A stretch of 29,285 bases of DNA from Symsagittifera roscoffensis (GCF_963678635.1 NC_087063.1:33790682-33819966), one strand, 5' to 3'; counted from the first letter of the stretch, positions 9,803-18,778 are shown. Numbers and translations are program-made. The notes: a model not told the origin generated them from the letters alone.

Positions 9803-10499
9803 CTGCAACAAAAAGAAACGAGCTGTTGCCAGTAACGATCGTTTTTTTTTTTAAAATTAGCGGCATCGCGAAATTGGAGAATGTGTTAGAAACAACCAGG
9901 GTTGAGCTCACATTGAAAATAAGCGATAAAAAAGTGGAAAAAAAACAGCGATCTCCATCGATGAATTATCATTGCCACAATAGCAAATTTAATCGATAAA
10001 TTATCGCTGATTTGGCTTAGTTTCAGCGATGAAACAGCAATAAAAAACCTATCAAAATGAGCAAAATTAGTTCTCCAACAGGTGTTCGCTCCCCTAACCC
10101 TCGAATTTTAGACATATATGCTACCTCTACGCTATCAATCCTTTTAGAGATTAAAATTAAAGGGCTTATCAACTAAAACTTTCATAGGAAAGATACTAGA
10201 ATGTGTTAAAATTTCTTAGGTTTTAACGATATGCTTTTGTACGGATTCATTACTGAAATAGCCCTGAAAAGTCTCAGGTTTATCTATGCAACAGACTCTG
10301 CTTTATACATGAATCAGCGCTGGAAACGAGCTATCACTGGGATACTACATAAAAGGAGATAATTAACGGTAGGACTTCGACCCGGGAACTCTTCTATTTT
10401 ATTAAAATTTTGACTTTTCGAATTTTTGTGCATTTTTGCTGCGTTTTTTTAGTTATATGTATTGACAAATTTTTTTCCATGTACCTTGACCAAAAAATG
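9803..10499. other. AT-rich sequence, probable intron
   Basis: No coding frame is supported. Several CGATAA, GCGATGAA and TTATCG words cluster at 9920-10035, including the near-palindrome CGATAAATTATCG at about 9993, which may be a small diverged hairpin element. If the flanking minus-strand exons are joined, this lies inside a 1.4 kb intron. Confidence 0.4.
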
Positions 10500-11028
10500 G
10501 CTTTTTTTTCGAGGCGCGCTCTCCCTTCAAAATCGCGCGTTTTCTACGCGCGCTCCCCCTAGTATTTATTTGAGTCAAAGGCGCCTTTAGAAAAATTTAA
10601 GGGTCAGTCAGTCAAAAATGGATATCTCAAAATATCTCAAAAATGTATATTTGGATATCCCTTTGGGTCGGCGGGTGGTCGAATCCCTGAAAAAAAAAGG
10701 GGGGGGGAAGCGTCCCCTCCCTAAATTTGCTACTGTTTGTGGTACCTGATTTTGCGTGGAAAACAAACAAAAAGAAAGGAAAACTAAAACACATCTTTTT
10801 TACATAGTTCCTCTCCATTTTCAATGTTCGGAACAAAAACAGATGAATCAGCCATTTGAAAACTGGCAGACTAGATCAATTAAACAAAAAAACAATTACG
10901 TGGCCAGTAAAACAAAAATGTGAACATGGTCTCCAGTAACCCGAAGCTTTAATTCAAAGTTGGCGACAAAACTGATTTAAATTAAGCCATAAACCATGAA
11001 TATCAATAATACCACACAAAAATGAGTT
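10500..11028 (+). repeat. Repeat B, copy 1
   Basis: This roughly 530 bp segment is repeated in the same orientation at 12118-12645. Shared blocks in order are GGCGCCTTTAGAAAA, GGTCAGTCAG, a G-homopolymer (10693 onward), CTACTGTTTGTGG, ACCTGATTTTGCGTGGAAAA, CAATGTTCGGAACAAAAACA, GATGAATCAGCCATTTGA, AAAGTTGGCGACAAAACTGA and AATATCAATAATACCACACA. There is no coding potential. The segment GGTCGAATCCCTG (10678 region) is one mismatch from the Pol III B-box consensus, so a SINE is conceivable, but no convincing A-box is found at the right distance. Confidence 0.8.
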
Positions 11029-11111
11029 TATAAATCCGCTGGTGTACCTTGTAAAACCACTAGTTGCAACATAACAATGAAAATGATGTCAAGGGAATAG
11101 ATTAGTGAATA

Positions 11112-11251
11112 TTAGAATATTACATAGATCCAGTTGAGTCTTCTGTTTGAGAAGAAGTCTGTAACTTTCCAGAAGTAGCTCAATGGTGATATTCCCGCCT
11201 TTCGTCTGCCTTCTTTGTTGTACTGACGTACCTGGTAATCACAGCAATCAC
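11112..11251 (-). CDS. Candidate exon, unknown protein
   Basis: On the minus strand the acceptor TTTTGTCCTGTTTAG ends at 11252. It is followed by a frame open for 45 codons (DCCDYQVRQYNKEGRR, then ISPLSYFWKV) to a TAA at 11112-11114. A strong internal donor, TTACCAG|GTACGT, has its exon side ending at 11232. Splicing there would leave phase 0 and join in frame to the exon starting at 9802; without it the protein ends at 11112. Upstream, a 36-base gap with a weak GTTGAA donor separates it from another open segment (11288-11394), and the codon phase fits across that gap. I recognise no domain, and the exon structure is inferred from signals only. Confidence 0.33.
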
Positions 11252-11287
11252 CTAAACAGGACAAAATGCAAAATAACAAGAGATTAA

Positions 11288-11394
11288 TTCAACCTAGAGT
11301 CTTTCCTGCTTTAATTCTCATCACATCGTAAACTGTTTCCTTGCTTCCCAGAGGTAGAAATTTTTGCATAAATTTTCCATCAAAAAAGGCCGAA
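11288..11394 (-). CDS. Candidate exon upstream, unknown protein
   Basis: A minus-strand frame runs from near 11394 to 11294 and includes FFDGKFMQKFLPLG and SKETVYDVMRIKAGKTL. A weak possible donor (CTCTAG|GTTGAA) ends it at about 11294. Splicing the roughly 42-base interval to the AG at 11252 keeps the frame and continues into DCCDYQ. The upstream border is unclear because a TAA lies in frame a few codons earlier, and the nearby AG sites have poor pyrimidine tracts. An overlapping frame on the same strand (VIAKGPIIVENG region) is also open, so a frameshift in a decayed gene is an alternative. Confidence 0.25.
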
Positions 11395-11571
11395 TGAGCC
11401 CATTTTCTACTATGATCGGTCCTTTAGCTATGACGGAAAAACTGGATCCAATAGCGCCCAGTAAGGAAGCAAATATTTACCCAAGAACTTTGTGCTACCT
11501 CAATTCTACCAACCTTAGAGTTACTCTTTGTTTTAGTCTGCTTAAACTAAAATTAAGTCACTGCATCAGCT

Positions 11572-11712
11572 CAATTTGCTAATAGTTGGGCTCGTTCAGA
11601 TCTGTTTGCTAAAAATTGTACTCATTTAGCTCGTTCCTTTGCTAAAAACTTGGGCCCGTTCAGAAAGTTTTTTTCTGAAAATGAGGCTCATTCAGGCATT
11701 TTATCAAAAACA
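11572..11712 (+). repeat. Short degenerate tandem repeat
   Basis: About four imperfect units share TTTGCTAA followed by a GCTCGTTCAG or GCTCATTCAG word. The trailing words lie near 11590, 11632, 11655 and 11692. The period is irregular, roughly 35-40 bases. Confidence 0.5.
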
Positions 11713-12117
11713 ACCGAATTTCTGTTACTGGTTCGCTCTAACAAAAGCATGTCAAAAAATAACAAAAATATTTTCTCTGCATGTGAATAATGTGGGAAAT
11801 AATTGAAGTCGACTTTAATATTTGTAAAATTAAGTACAAAAAAACAGAGTGCTAGAAAAATCAAGGATAGCCGGTTGCTGTGCAAGTAGCACAGAAGGTT
11901 CCGACCACAATCTCAGATTTTTTCAAGTTCATGTCTTTTCTTGTACGTCGCGTAAGGATAGAGCTATACGAGAAAATTAGTGAATTAGGCATTAACGACA
12001 AGAATTTTCTCCGAAAAAAACATGAATTTATCACAACATTGATTTCGTAAGCTCTCCCAAACCACTACAAGACCCAAATTTAGCCAAGTTTAATGCGCCG
12101 TAGGCACATTTTTGAAA
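11713..12117. other. Unique AT-rich sequence
   Basis: The 65-codon frame on the minus strand is low complexity and Phe-rich, so it is not called as a gene. Nothing else is recognisable before repeat B copy 2. Confidence 0.4.
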
Positions 12118-12645
12118 GTTTTGACAAAAAAAAACGCGTTTTTTCGGCACGCGCTCCCCACTCAAAATTGGTATCGATTGGCGCCAAGGGCGCCTTTAGA
12201 AAATCTTTATGGTCAGTCAGCCAGTAATGGATTTCTCAAAATAGTACAAAGGGGGACCCTTTGGGACGGCAGGGGGTCGAATCCCTGGAGGGGGGGGGGG
12301 GGGTGAAGGCTTGTTCTTTTCCCTAAATCTGCTACTGTTTGTGGCACCTGATTTTGCGTGGAAAACAAACAAAAGGAAGGAAAACTAAAACACACTTTTT
12401 TGCATAGGTCCTCTCCATTTTCAATGTTCGGAACAAAAACAGATGAATCAGCCATTTGATGAAGATAAATCAGCCATTTGAAGCAGACTAGATCAATTAA
12501 ACAAAAAAACAAATACGTGACCAGCAAAGCAAAAACTGTCAACATGGTGTCCAGTTATCCGAAACTTGAATTCAAAGTTGGCGACAAAACTGATTTAAAT
12601 TAAGCCATAAATCATGAATATCAATAATACCACACAAAAACGAGT
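12118..12645 (+). repeat. Repeat B, copy 2
   Basis: This is the direct copy of 10500-11028, with the same block order. Differences from copy 1 include a longer G-run (about 12286-12302) and a short tandem duplication around GATGAATCAGCCATTTGA / AAATCAGCCATTTGA (12442-12481) that copy 1 lacks. The end words AATATCAATAATACCACACA and ACGAGTTT match copy 1. No ORF is credible. Confidence 0.8.
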
Positions 12646-13022
12646 TTTTTGTTTTTTTTTTCGGAACTTTTCTCCAATGGACAAAATTTCTCCTTGAGTG
12701 ATTTTTCCAATTAAGCGCCTTTGCTTATTTGAAACTAGTTTTTCTGTGAGAAACCAAAGGGTGTATTTTTTCTGAATTTCGACTCCATTTACTGTTCAAG
12801 GATTTGCATGTATTTGCAAAGCAATTTCAAATCTTACTTGAAGATACTCTACTTTGAATTGATAATTTATTATTTTCGACCCATACTTGTTCAAAAACTT
12901 TCCAAACTGCCATGCATAGTGGTCACTCGGGTAATGAAACTGCTAAACCACAACGCTAAAAAAGCTGCCGCGCCTTTTTCTGGGCAAAATTGATACCCGG
13001 GTCGAGGTTAGGGACTTCTGCT
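12646..13022. other. Unique sequence before minisatellite
   Basis: No gene is supported. At the right end, GATACCCGGGTCGAGGTTAG (12991-13010) is GC-rich and sits right at the border of the tandem array. A related GGACTTCGGCCCGG word marks the far border at about 14020. Confidence 0.4.
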
Positions 13023-13285
13023 GTGAACATTGTGACTCAAAATTGGTAGGTTGCAACCATTGCGACTCGAAATGGGATGTTGCGACTTTGCTCGACCGAT
13101 AAAAATTTTATGCGACTTTGCGCGACCCAAACAAAATATGTTGCGAATTTGCGTGACCCAAAAACGGTATGCTGCGACCATTTCGACTCAAAATGGGTCT
13201 GTGCAACTTTGTGCGACCAAAACGTTTGCGCAATTTTGCGCGACTCAAAACAGATATGTCGCAACTTTAACGCGACCCAAAAAAA
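13023..13285 (+). repeat. GC-rich minisatellite, left block
   Basis: Degenerate units of roughly 31-38 bp contain variants of TTGCGACTTTGCGCGACCC and AACCATTGCGACTCGAAATG. They are less regular than the right block. Overlapping ORFs on both strands at 13037-13337 are products of the repeat. Confidence 0.8.
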
Positions 13286-13584
13286 CGTATCATCTTTTTT
13301 TGTTAATATTCATTTAACTTTTCTGATATATGTTTGATTTGAATGGTTTCTAGCTTTCAGTTCAATTTTCGTGGCAATAAATCTTGTTGACCTAAAAAGG
13401 TGGCTTTTATTTTGGGACTATAAGTAGGCCTTCTGGTGGTGGTCCTGTATTTGATCAGCAATTATGTTGATATAGCTAACTGCACAAAAAAATTACATAT
13501 ATACAGGATGATTTTGCAATCTGCATCTGTATATCGCTTATGCAAGCAAAAAAATTCCTCCGACAATTCCATTACTAAAGCGTT
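13286..13584. other. Interruption between minisatellite blocks
   Basis: This is roughly 300 bp of unrelated AT-rich sequence between two blocks of the same tandem repeat. It contains GTGGTGGTCC near 13435 and a palindromic ATATATAC/TGTATAT area near 13500. No target-site duplication or terminal inverted repeat was recognised. Confidence 0.5.
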
Positions 13585-13950
13585 GTGCAAACCATTTTGC
13601 GACTTTGCGAGACGCATGTTGATACTTTGCGCTACGCATGTTGCGACTTTGTGCGACCAATGTTGGGACTTTGCGCGATCCATGTTGCGGCTTTGCGCGA
13701 CCCAAATTATCCATGTTGCGACACTGTGCGACCCATTTTGCAACTTTGCGCGACCCAAATTAGCTATGTTGTGACTTTAAGCGACCCAAATTAGCTATGT
13801 CGCAAGTTTTTGCAACTCAAATTGGCTATGTTGCGACTTTGAGCGTCCCAAATGAGCTATGTTGCGACTTTGCGCAACCCAAATTAGCTATGTTGCGACT
13901 TTGCGTGACCCAAATTTGTTATGTTGCGACTTTGTGCGACTCAAGCTTCT
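13585..13950 (+). repeat. 31 bp minisatellite, right block
   Basis: The word GTTGCG or GTCGCA recurs at 13799, 13830, 13861, 13892 and 13923, exactly 31 bases apart. The unit is approximately TATGTTGCGACTTTGCGCGA followed by CCCAAATTAGC. Units left of 13790 are more divergent. Because 31 is not a multiple of three, the array reads open in several frames as Cys, Asp and Arg-rich strings, which are not genes. Confidence 0.92.
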
Positions 13951-14035
13951 TGTAGGATGATGAAATTTTGGTAGCAGAAAGTCCATTTCGGCGAAGCAGT
14001 TTGGTCGCAACATGAGTCGCGGACTTCGGCCCGGT

Positions 14036-14376
14036 TAAATAAATTATTACGCTCTAATCAATATGAGCAAATTTTTCAAAGCGAGCATAATTTAGTCCAG
14101 AACATGGCCAATTTGACAATTTTCAAACCCCCAAAATTTTACAAAAAGTCGGAGGAAAAACCTTTTTTTAAATTTGAACTCAAGAAGTCGATATTTTCAA
14201 TGGCGTATAAAAATTTTTAATGAAAACTATTATTTCGATCGGTGAAATTTGACTGAACAAAAAGTCATTCGATGCGTGAATTGTTACCAAGTTGGGTTTT
14301 TTTTCTCATATGCAGCCCACATTCCCCAAATTCCTAATTCCTTCTTTATTATCGAATCTAAATTTCGGAAACTTGT
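14036..14376. other. AT-rich sequence with distant family C similarity
   Basis: Segments such as GGCCAATTTGACAATTTTC, AAACCCCCAAAATTTTACAAAAA (14129 area) and a GTGAAATTTGACTGAACAAAAA stretch resemble the middle and tail of family C in order, but too weakly to delimit a copy. No gene is seen. Confidence 0.3.
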
Positions 14377-14439
14377 AACTTTTTTGTCTGATTTTAAAAC
14401 TCACAAATTATAGCAGTTTTAAAATCAGACAAAAAAGTT
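14377..14439. repeat. Perfect 25 bp inverted repeat (hairpin)
   Basis: The left arm 14377-14401 contains TTTTTTGTCTGATTTTAAAA. It is exactly complementary to the right arm 14415-14439, with a 13-base loop. All 25 positions pair. Such perfection in otherwise decayed sequence suggests a recent origin or a structural role. The pairing stops immediately outside the arms. Confidence 0.9.
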
Positions 14440-14978
14440 TGAACTAATTCGAACAATTCTAAATTAAAATGAAATTTGGAAAGAATTACGGCTGTTAATC
14501 TTGAAAATCATTTGATAAACAAAATATTACGGCGATTTTTCCTGAAAATTGTCCAAACCATTTTGAAACAGTTTAAAAAATTCGAAAAGTATTCCGAGGC
14601 ACCAATGACGCGAATAACCGTGTATAGGACATTGGCACGTTTTTTAGTCGTGTTTGGGCTCTCAATGTTCAAATGAATCTAAACAATTATATATTTTTCT
14701 CAAATGTGCGTTTGTAACTGGGCTCGTTTTCAGGAATCGTTTGTTACTTTACTCATCGTAATTGGCTGAAATAAGTTAACTTATTTTTGTATAGTATGAC
14801 TCATTGTGTGCAGGACAATATATGAGCTTTTTGGATAAAATCGAAACCATAGGCGAAAAAAAAAGTAAAAAGGGGCAAACAAATATGAAGTCAGTTTGAA
14901 TTTCCAATTAGTAGTCGTTTTTTTTTAACGAGCACAGAATTGTTTTCAGCAGTGTTTCTTGACTCAGCCACTGAATTA
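14440..14978. other. AT-rich stretch without a supported gene
   Basis: A 66-codon ORF on the plus strand (14476-14676) is Lys, Phe and Ile-rich, with no motif or splice support, and is not called. Confidence 0.4.
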
Positions 14979-15410
14979 ACAAGAATGCTCGTATCAGGGC
15001 AAAACCCTGAAGGTTCCGACTGCATTTAATGTCTATGGAGCAATAACATCATGAAGAAATTAAATGTAATAAAAACTACGTAAAATGAAATTTAAAAAAA
15101 AATTGAGTTTTTTTTGTGAAAATCATTCCCCACACGATATATAAGGTACAAAATGATAAATTTCTGGTAACAAATCAATTATGTCAACTAAACTTCCTTT
15201 AACCAATTTAGAATGATTTACTATTTCTAAGACTGATTAAATCTCCGCTTACGCGTAAATAGAGTGAAACATATCGTGCGTTAATTGTCCCAAATTGACC
15301 AAAATGGCAACCTTTAAACCCCCATAACTTTACGAAAAACAATCACAGGTGACATATCGTTCCATATTTAAGCTCAGGACAACAATACCTTTTGAATGAT
15401 ATAAAAAAAT
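14979..15410 (+). mobile_element. Family C element, copy 1 (tail displaced)
   Basis: It starts with AACAAGAATGCTCGTATCAG, then a decayed hairpin CAGGG-CAAAA-CCCTG and GGTTCCGACTGC. The family middle follows (TAAATCTCCGCTTACGCG, CGTTAATTGTCCCAAATTG, AAACCCCCATAACTTTACGA, AAGCTCAGGACAACAATACC). It breaks off after GAATGATATAAAAAAATT. The expected continuation, ATGGCTAGTTAAAAAGTCGA, reappears at 16725-16745, after an inverted pair of C copies. It therefore appears to have been interrupted by that pair. Confidence 0.8.
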
Positions 15411-15483
15411 TTTTATATTTTTTATTCATCTTTCGTTTTTCTAATTAATTAATTTTCATTTGATATTTGATAACTTTTTATAG

Positions 15484-15988
15484 TTTATTGTTCCGACTTT
15501 TGTAACAAAATAAGGGAATATTTGTGCTCGGGGTGGTTTTTTTTTTCTTCAGACAAATTTCGACTTTTTAACTAGCTGTTTTGACGGAAATTTTAATATC
15601 ATTCAAAAGGTATTGTTGTCCTGATCTCAAATTTGAAAAGATATTTTACCTGTGATCATTTTTCGTAAAGTTATGGGGGCAATTTAGGACAATTAATGCG
15701 CGATATATTTCAATGTATATAGTTAATCCGTCTTAAAAATCGTTCCAAATTGGCTGAAAGAAGCATATTTGCCATAATTGATTTGTTACAAGGAGCGAAA
15801 TCTATCCTTTTCTACTTTATATGGCGTGTGGGGTATGATTTTCATAAAAAATTTCAAGTTTTAGAAAAGAAAATTTTCATTCGTTTTTTTTCTTACATTT
15901 AATTTTTTAATGTTATTACTGCTCCATAAAACCTTAAAAGGTAATCGGAACATTCAGGGCTTCGCCCTGATACGAGTAGTCTTGTTTA
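15484..15988 (-). mobile_element. Family C element, copy 2 (inverted)
   Basis: This is a full-length copy on the minus strand. Its tail faces left (TTATTGTTCCGAC at 15485) and its head hairpin, CAGGGCTTCGCCCTG, is at 15956-15970, followed by ATACGAGTAGTCTTGTTT. The family middle is present in reverse (GATCATTTTTCGTAAAGTTA, TTGATTTGTTACAAGGAGCG, TATATGGCGTGTGGGG). There is no ORF. Together with copy 3 it makes a large palindrome. Confidence 0.85.
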
Positions 15989-16165
15989 TTTTTGGGGCTG
16001 CTAGTTTCCGAGGTGCGAGAAGAGAGAGTGCTAGTTTCAATTTAAGAAACTAGTTTATAACAGGTTAAGGAACAATTGAAATCAGGGGCGAATGGGGGGG
16101 CTTAGTTGCAAGCTGGAAGTAATTCATAAAAACAAGACTGCTCATAATTTATCATAATTTATTAT

Positions 16166-16660
16166 AGACTGCTCGTATCAGGACGAAGCCCTGAATGTTC
16201 CGACTGCCTTTTAGGGTTTCATGTAGCAGTAATAACCTTAAAAAATTAAATTTAAGAAAAAAATAAAAAATTTTTTCTTCTAAAATTTCAAAGTTTTTAT
16301 AAAAATCATCCCCCCACACGCCATATAAAATACAAAAAGTTAGACTTCGCTCCTTGTAACAAATCAATTATGGCAAATATGCTTCTTTCAATCAATTTGG
16401 AACGATTTTTAAGACGGATTAACTATATACATTGAAATATATCGCGCGTTAATTGTCCCAAATTGCCCCCACAACTTTATGAAAAATGATCACAGGTAAA
16501 ATATCTTTTCAAATTTGAGGTCAAGACAACAATACTTTTTGAATGATATAAAAAAATTCCGTCAAATGGCTAGTTAAAAAGTCGGAATTTGTCTGAAGAA
16601 AAAAAACCCACCCCGAGCACAAATATTCCGTTTTTTTGTTACAAAAGTCGGAACAATAAA
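16166..16660 (+). mobile_element. Family C element, copy 3
   Basis: The head is AGACTGCTCGTATCAGGACG with the hairpin CAGGAC-GAA-GCCCTG. The tail is CCACCCCGAGCACAAATATT, then GTTACAAAAGTCGGAACAAT. A partial extra head, ACAAGACTGCTC followed by an AT-rich linker, lies just upstream at 16131-16165, so the start is duplicated. The 71-codon minus-strand ORF is a by-product. Confidence 0.85.
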
Positions 16661-16750
16661 CTAAAAAAAGTTATCAAATATCAAATGAAAATTAATTAAT
16701 TAGAAAAACGAAACATGAATAAAAATGGCTAGTTAAAAAGTCGAAGATGG

Positions 16751-17136
16751 ATTCTAGATGGTTTGTAATTTTCTAAAAAATATGTGGAAAAAATTGTACA
16801 ACAATAAAAGAAGCCAGTCCCAAATTAATATCCTGAGTTTCCCAGTAATATCGGTCTATTTAGCAACAAAATTTTAGATTAGCTTTTCGTCATTTAGAGG
16901 GGGTGAAACCGAAAAGATTCCAAGGTTTTCAAAAAAAGCCCAATTAAAATAATTGAACTTGAGAAGTTTTTTCAGCAAAACGAGCTCTGCTTTTCGCTAG
17001 TACCATTATAAGTCTCTCGTGTAAGTGGAGCAATTTGTTAGATTACACTACTCTGTTTGGTCGACCGAACCATAATAGCTGTTTGTTTTGTACTGACAAA
17101 TACTAACCTTGGAATAGCGCTTTAGAGTAAAGAAAA
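16751..17136. other. Unique sequence between family C copies
   Basis: No ORF or repeat is recognised. GC content is slightly higher around 16960-17090, but no coding frame or splice pair is convincing. Confidence 0.4.
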
Positions 17137-17588
17137 CAAGACTGCTCTTGAAATAAAAAAAATGAAATAAAATAAAATGAATTTTTTTTCTTAAATTTGA
17201 AATTTTTTATGAAAATCATCTTCCCACACGCCATTTAAAGTACAAAAAGATAGATTTTGTTCGTTGTAACAAATCAATTATGGCAAATAAGCTTCGTTCA
17301 ACCAATTTGGAACGATTTATAAGAAGGAATAAATCTCCGCTTACGCGTTAATAGCGCGAATTATATCCAATCTTTAAAATGGCAATCTTTAAACCCTCAT
17401 AATTTTACGAAAAAGGATCGCAGATGACATATCTTTTCAAACTTAAGCTCAGGACAACAATATCTTTTGAATGATATAAAAAATTCCATCAAAAATTGCT
17501 AGTTAAAAAGTCAAAATTTGTCTGAAGAAAAAAAAACCCACCCCGAGCACAAATGTTCCGTTACTTTCGTATGGAAAGTCGGAACAAA
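17137..17588 (+). mobile_element. Family C element, copy 4 (head hairpin deleted)
   Basis: The copy begins ACAAGACTGCTC and then goes directly to an A-rich segment, missing the CAGGGCGAAGCCCTG hairpin and the GTTCCGACTGCC block. The middle and tail are intact: CTCCGCTTACGCGTTAATAG, CACCCCGAGCACAAAT, and ACTTTCGTATGGAAAGTCGG, a tail hairpin with one mismatch. Confidence 0.8.
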
Positions 17589-18012
17589 AAGGCAGACGAT
17601 GGGTGTCAGTGGTTTCTACTGTCTTTTTTGCAGCTCAATTGTATGTTTTGTATAGAGTTAAACATGTGCTGCCCTGAACGACTTTACCGTATTTCAAATT
17701 TTGGGTTAAAGACCCAAAAAACCGATAGAACTGAAAGTTTAAAAAAGCACTGAAATTAATTTGATAAGTATTTTTTGAATTAGTAAGTTTTAAAAAGAAA
17801 ACATACTTTTTTATTTCAGTGCTTCATGAATCAGCAAAAAAACTAAGATAGAATTTTCTTCCCGTTAGATAATCAGAATTAAACACGTGTTTTTTCCGGA
17901 CATTGGAAAATTATATTCCGTTTGAGTTAAGTCTCCTCAAGAAAGACGTGGTTAGAAATTTCTTACTCTTTTCCAGTTTAACATCCCCTCAAAGAATTAC
18001 TATTTAAAACAA
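17589..18012. other. Unique sequence with a small hairpin
   Basis: A 66-codon plus-strand ORF starts inside the tail of family C copy 4 and runs on to 17753, so it is not credible. TTTTGGGTTAAAGACCCAAAA (about 17698-17718) is a small perfect hairpin. A second inverted repeat is listed separately. Confidence 0.4.
17745..17824. repeat. 12 bp inverted repeat, 80 bp unit
   Basis: AAGCACTGAAAT at 17745-17756 is exactly complementary to ATTTCAGTGCTT at 17813-17824, with 56 AT-rich bases between. This could be a tiny MITE-like remnant or chance. Only one copy was noticed. Confidence 0.55.
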
Positions 18013-18546
18013 ACAAGACTGCTCGTACCAGGGCGAAGCCCTGAATGTTCTGACTGCCTTTTAAGGTTTTATGGAGCAGTATTAACATCAAAATATTAAA
18101 TGTATCAAAACAAATGAAATTTTTTTTTTCTAAAATTTGAAATTTTTTATGAAAATCATCCCCCCACACGCCATATTAAGTACGAAAGGACAGATTTCGC
18201 CGCTTGTAACAAATAAATTATGGTAAATAAGCTTCTTTCAACCAATATGGAACGATTTTAAGACGGATTAACTCTCCGCTTACGCGTTAATAGCGCGAAA
18301 TATATTGCGCGTTAATTGTCCCAAATTGGCCAAAATAGCAATCTTTAAACCCCAATAACTTTACGAAAACTGATTACAGGTGAAAGGTCTTTTCAAATTT
18401 GAGCTCAGGACAACAATAGCTTTCGAAGGATATAAAAAGATTCCGTCAAAAATGGCTAGTTAAAAAGTCGAAATTTGTCTGAAGAAAAAAAAACCCACCC
18501 CGAGCACAAATATTCCGTTACTTTCGTATCGAAAGTCGGAACAATA
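18013..18546 (+). mobile_element. Family C element, copy 5 (full length)
   Basis: The head is CAAGACTGCTCGTACCAGGG with the perfect hairpin CAGGGC-GAA-GCCCTG and GTTCTGACTGCC. The tail is CACCCCGAGCACAAATATTC followed by the hairpin ACTTTCG-TAT-CGAAAGT and CGGAACAATAAA. At 534 bp it is the longest copy and, with copy 7, the best reference for the family. There is no coding capacity, so it is non-autonomous. Confidence 0.87.
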
Positions 18547-18776
18547 AAATTTTTGGTTCAAGCAGTTCACATACATGTGAGATATTTTGCAAGAAATTTT
18601 CACTCTCTGCTATAGCCTAACTAAGATTAAAAGAAGTAATTGTACTTATTAAAAAGAAATAATTGTACGGCAAATCGTATAACTTATTTGGGCAAAACTT
18701 AACAAACAATTTTAAAGATCCGGTTACATCGTGTTTACATTTTATTGTAGCTGACTTAAATCCTTTTGATTCAATT

Positions 18777-18778
<2 letters not shown>

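Larger units (their letters stand above)
15419..16726. repeat. Large inverted repeat formed by family C copies 2 and 3
   Basis: Copy 2 plus about 65 bp beyond its tail (15419-15988) is mirrored by copy 3 plus the same flank (16166-16726). The outer flank ATTAATTAATTTTCATTTGA (15443 region) is matched by TCAAATGAAAATTAATTAAT (16682 region). The spacer is about 180 bp. The arms are over 550 bp with mismatches. Because the shared outer flank is not part of other family C copies, the pair looks like one composite unit rather than two independent insertions. Confidence 0.8.

Noticed and set aside
9687-9911. 74-codon minus-strand ORF with an ATG
   Set aside because: It reads through the strong acceptor at 9803 in a different frame from the 116-codon exon. 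The exon frame has better borders and composition.
11112-11251. Fleeting resemblance of the exon to selenoprotein K or an AMOP-type cysteine motif
   Set aside because: Only scattered residues agree. The glycine/proline-rich C-terminus and Sec region of the former, and the full cysteine pattern of the latter, are absent.
11364-11582. 72-codon plus-strand ORF
   Set aside because: It is antisense to the candidate minus-strand exon. The minus strand has the splice signals.
10678-12290. tRNA gene suggested by GGTCGAATCCC
   Set aside because: No cloverleaf or A-box can be drawn around it. It is kept only as a weak SINE hint.
12213-12545. 110-codon minus-strand ORF
   Set aside because: It lies inside repeat B and runs through its poly-G run as a proline string. 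The copy at 10500-11028 does not preserve the frame.
13037-13794. Several overlapping 65-112 codon ORFs rich in Cys, Asp and Arg
   Set aside because: They are produced by the 31 bp tandem repeat, which stays open in several frames on both strands.
13023-13950. Regularly spaced repeat that could be taken for a CRISPR array
   Set aside because: Units are contiguous 31-mers that vary along their length. There are no constant repeats separated by unique spacers, and the context is eukaryotic with LINE and copia relics.
17978-18169. 63-codon minus-strand ORF, similar to one at 16152-16367
   Set aside because: Both come from the same part of family C copies and are disrupted in other copies, so they are not a conserved protein.
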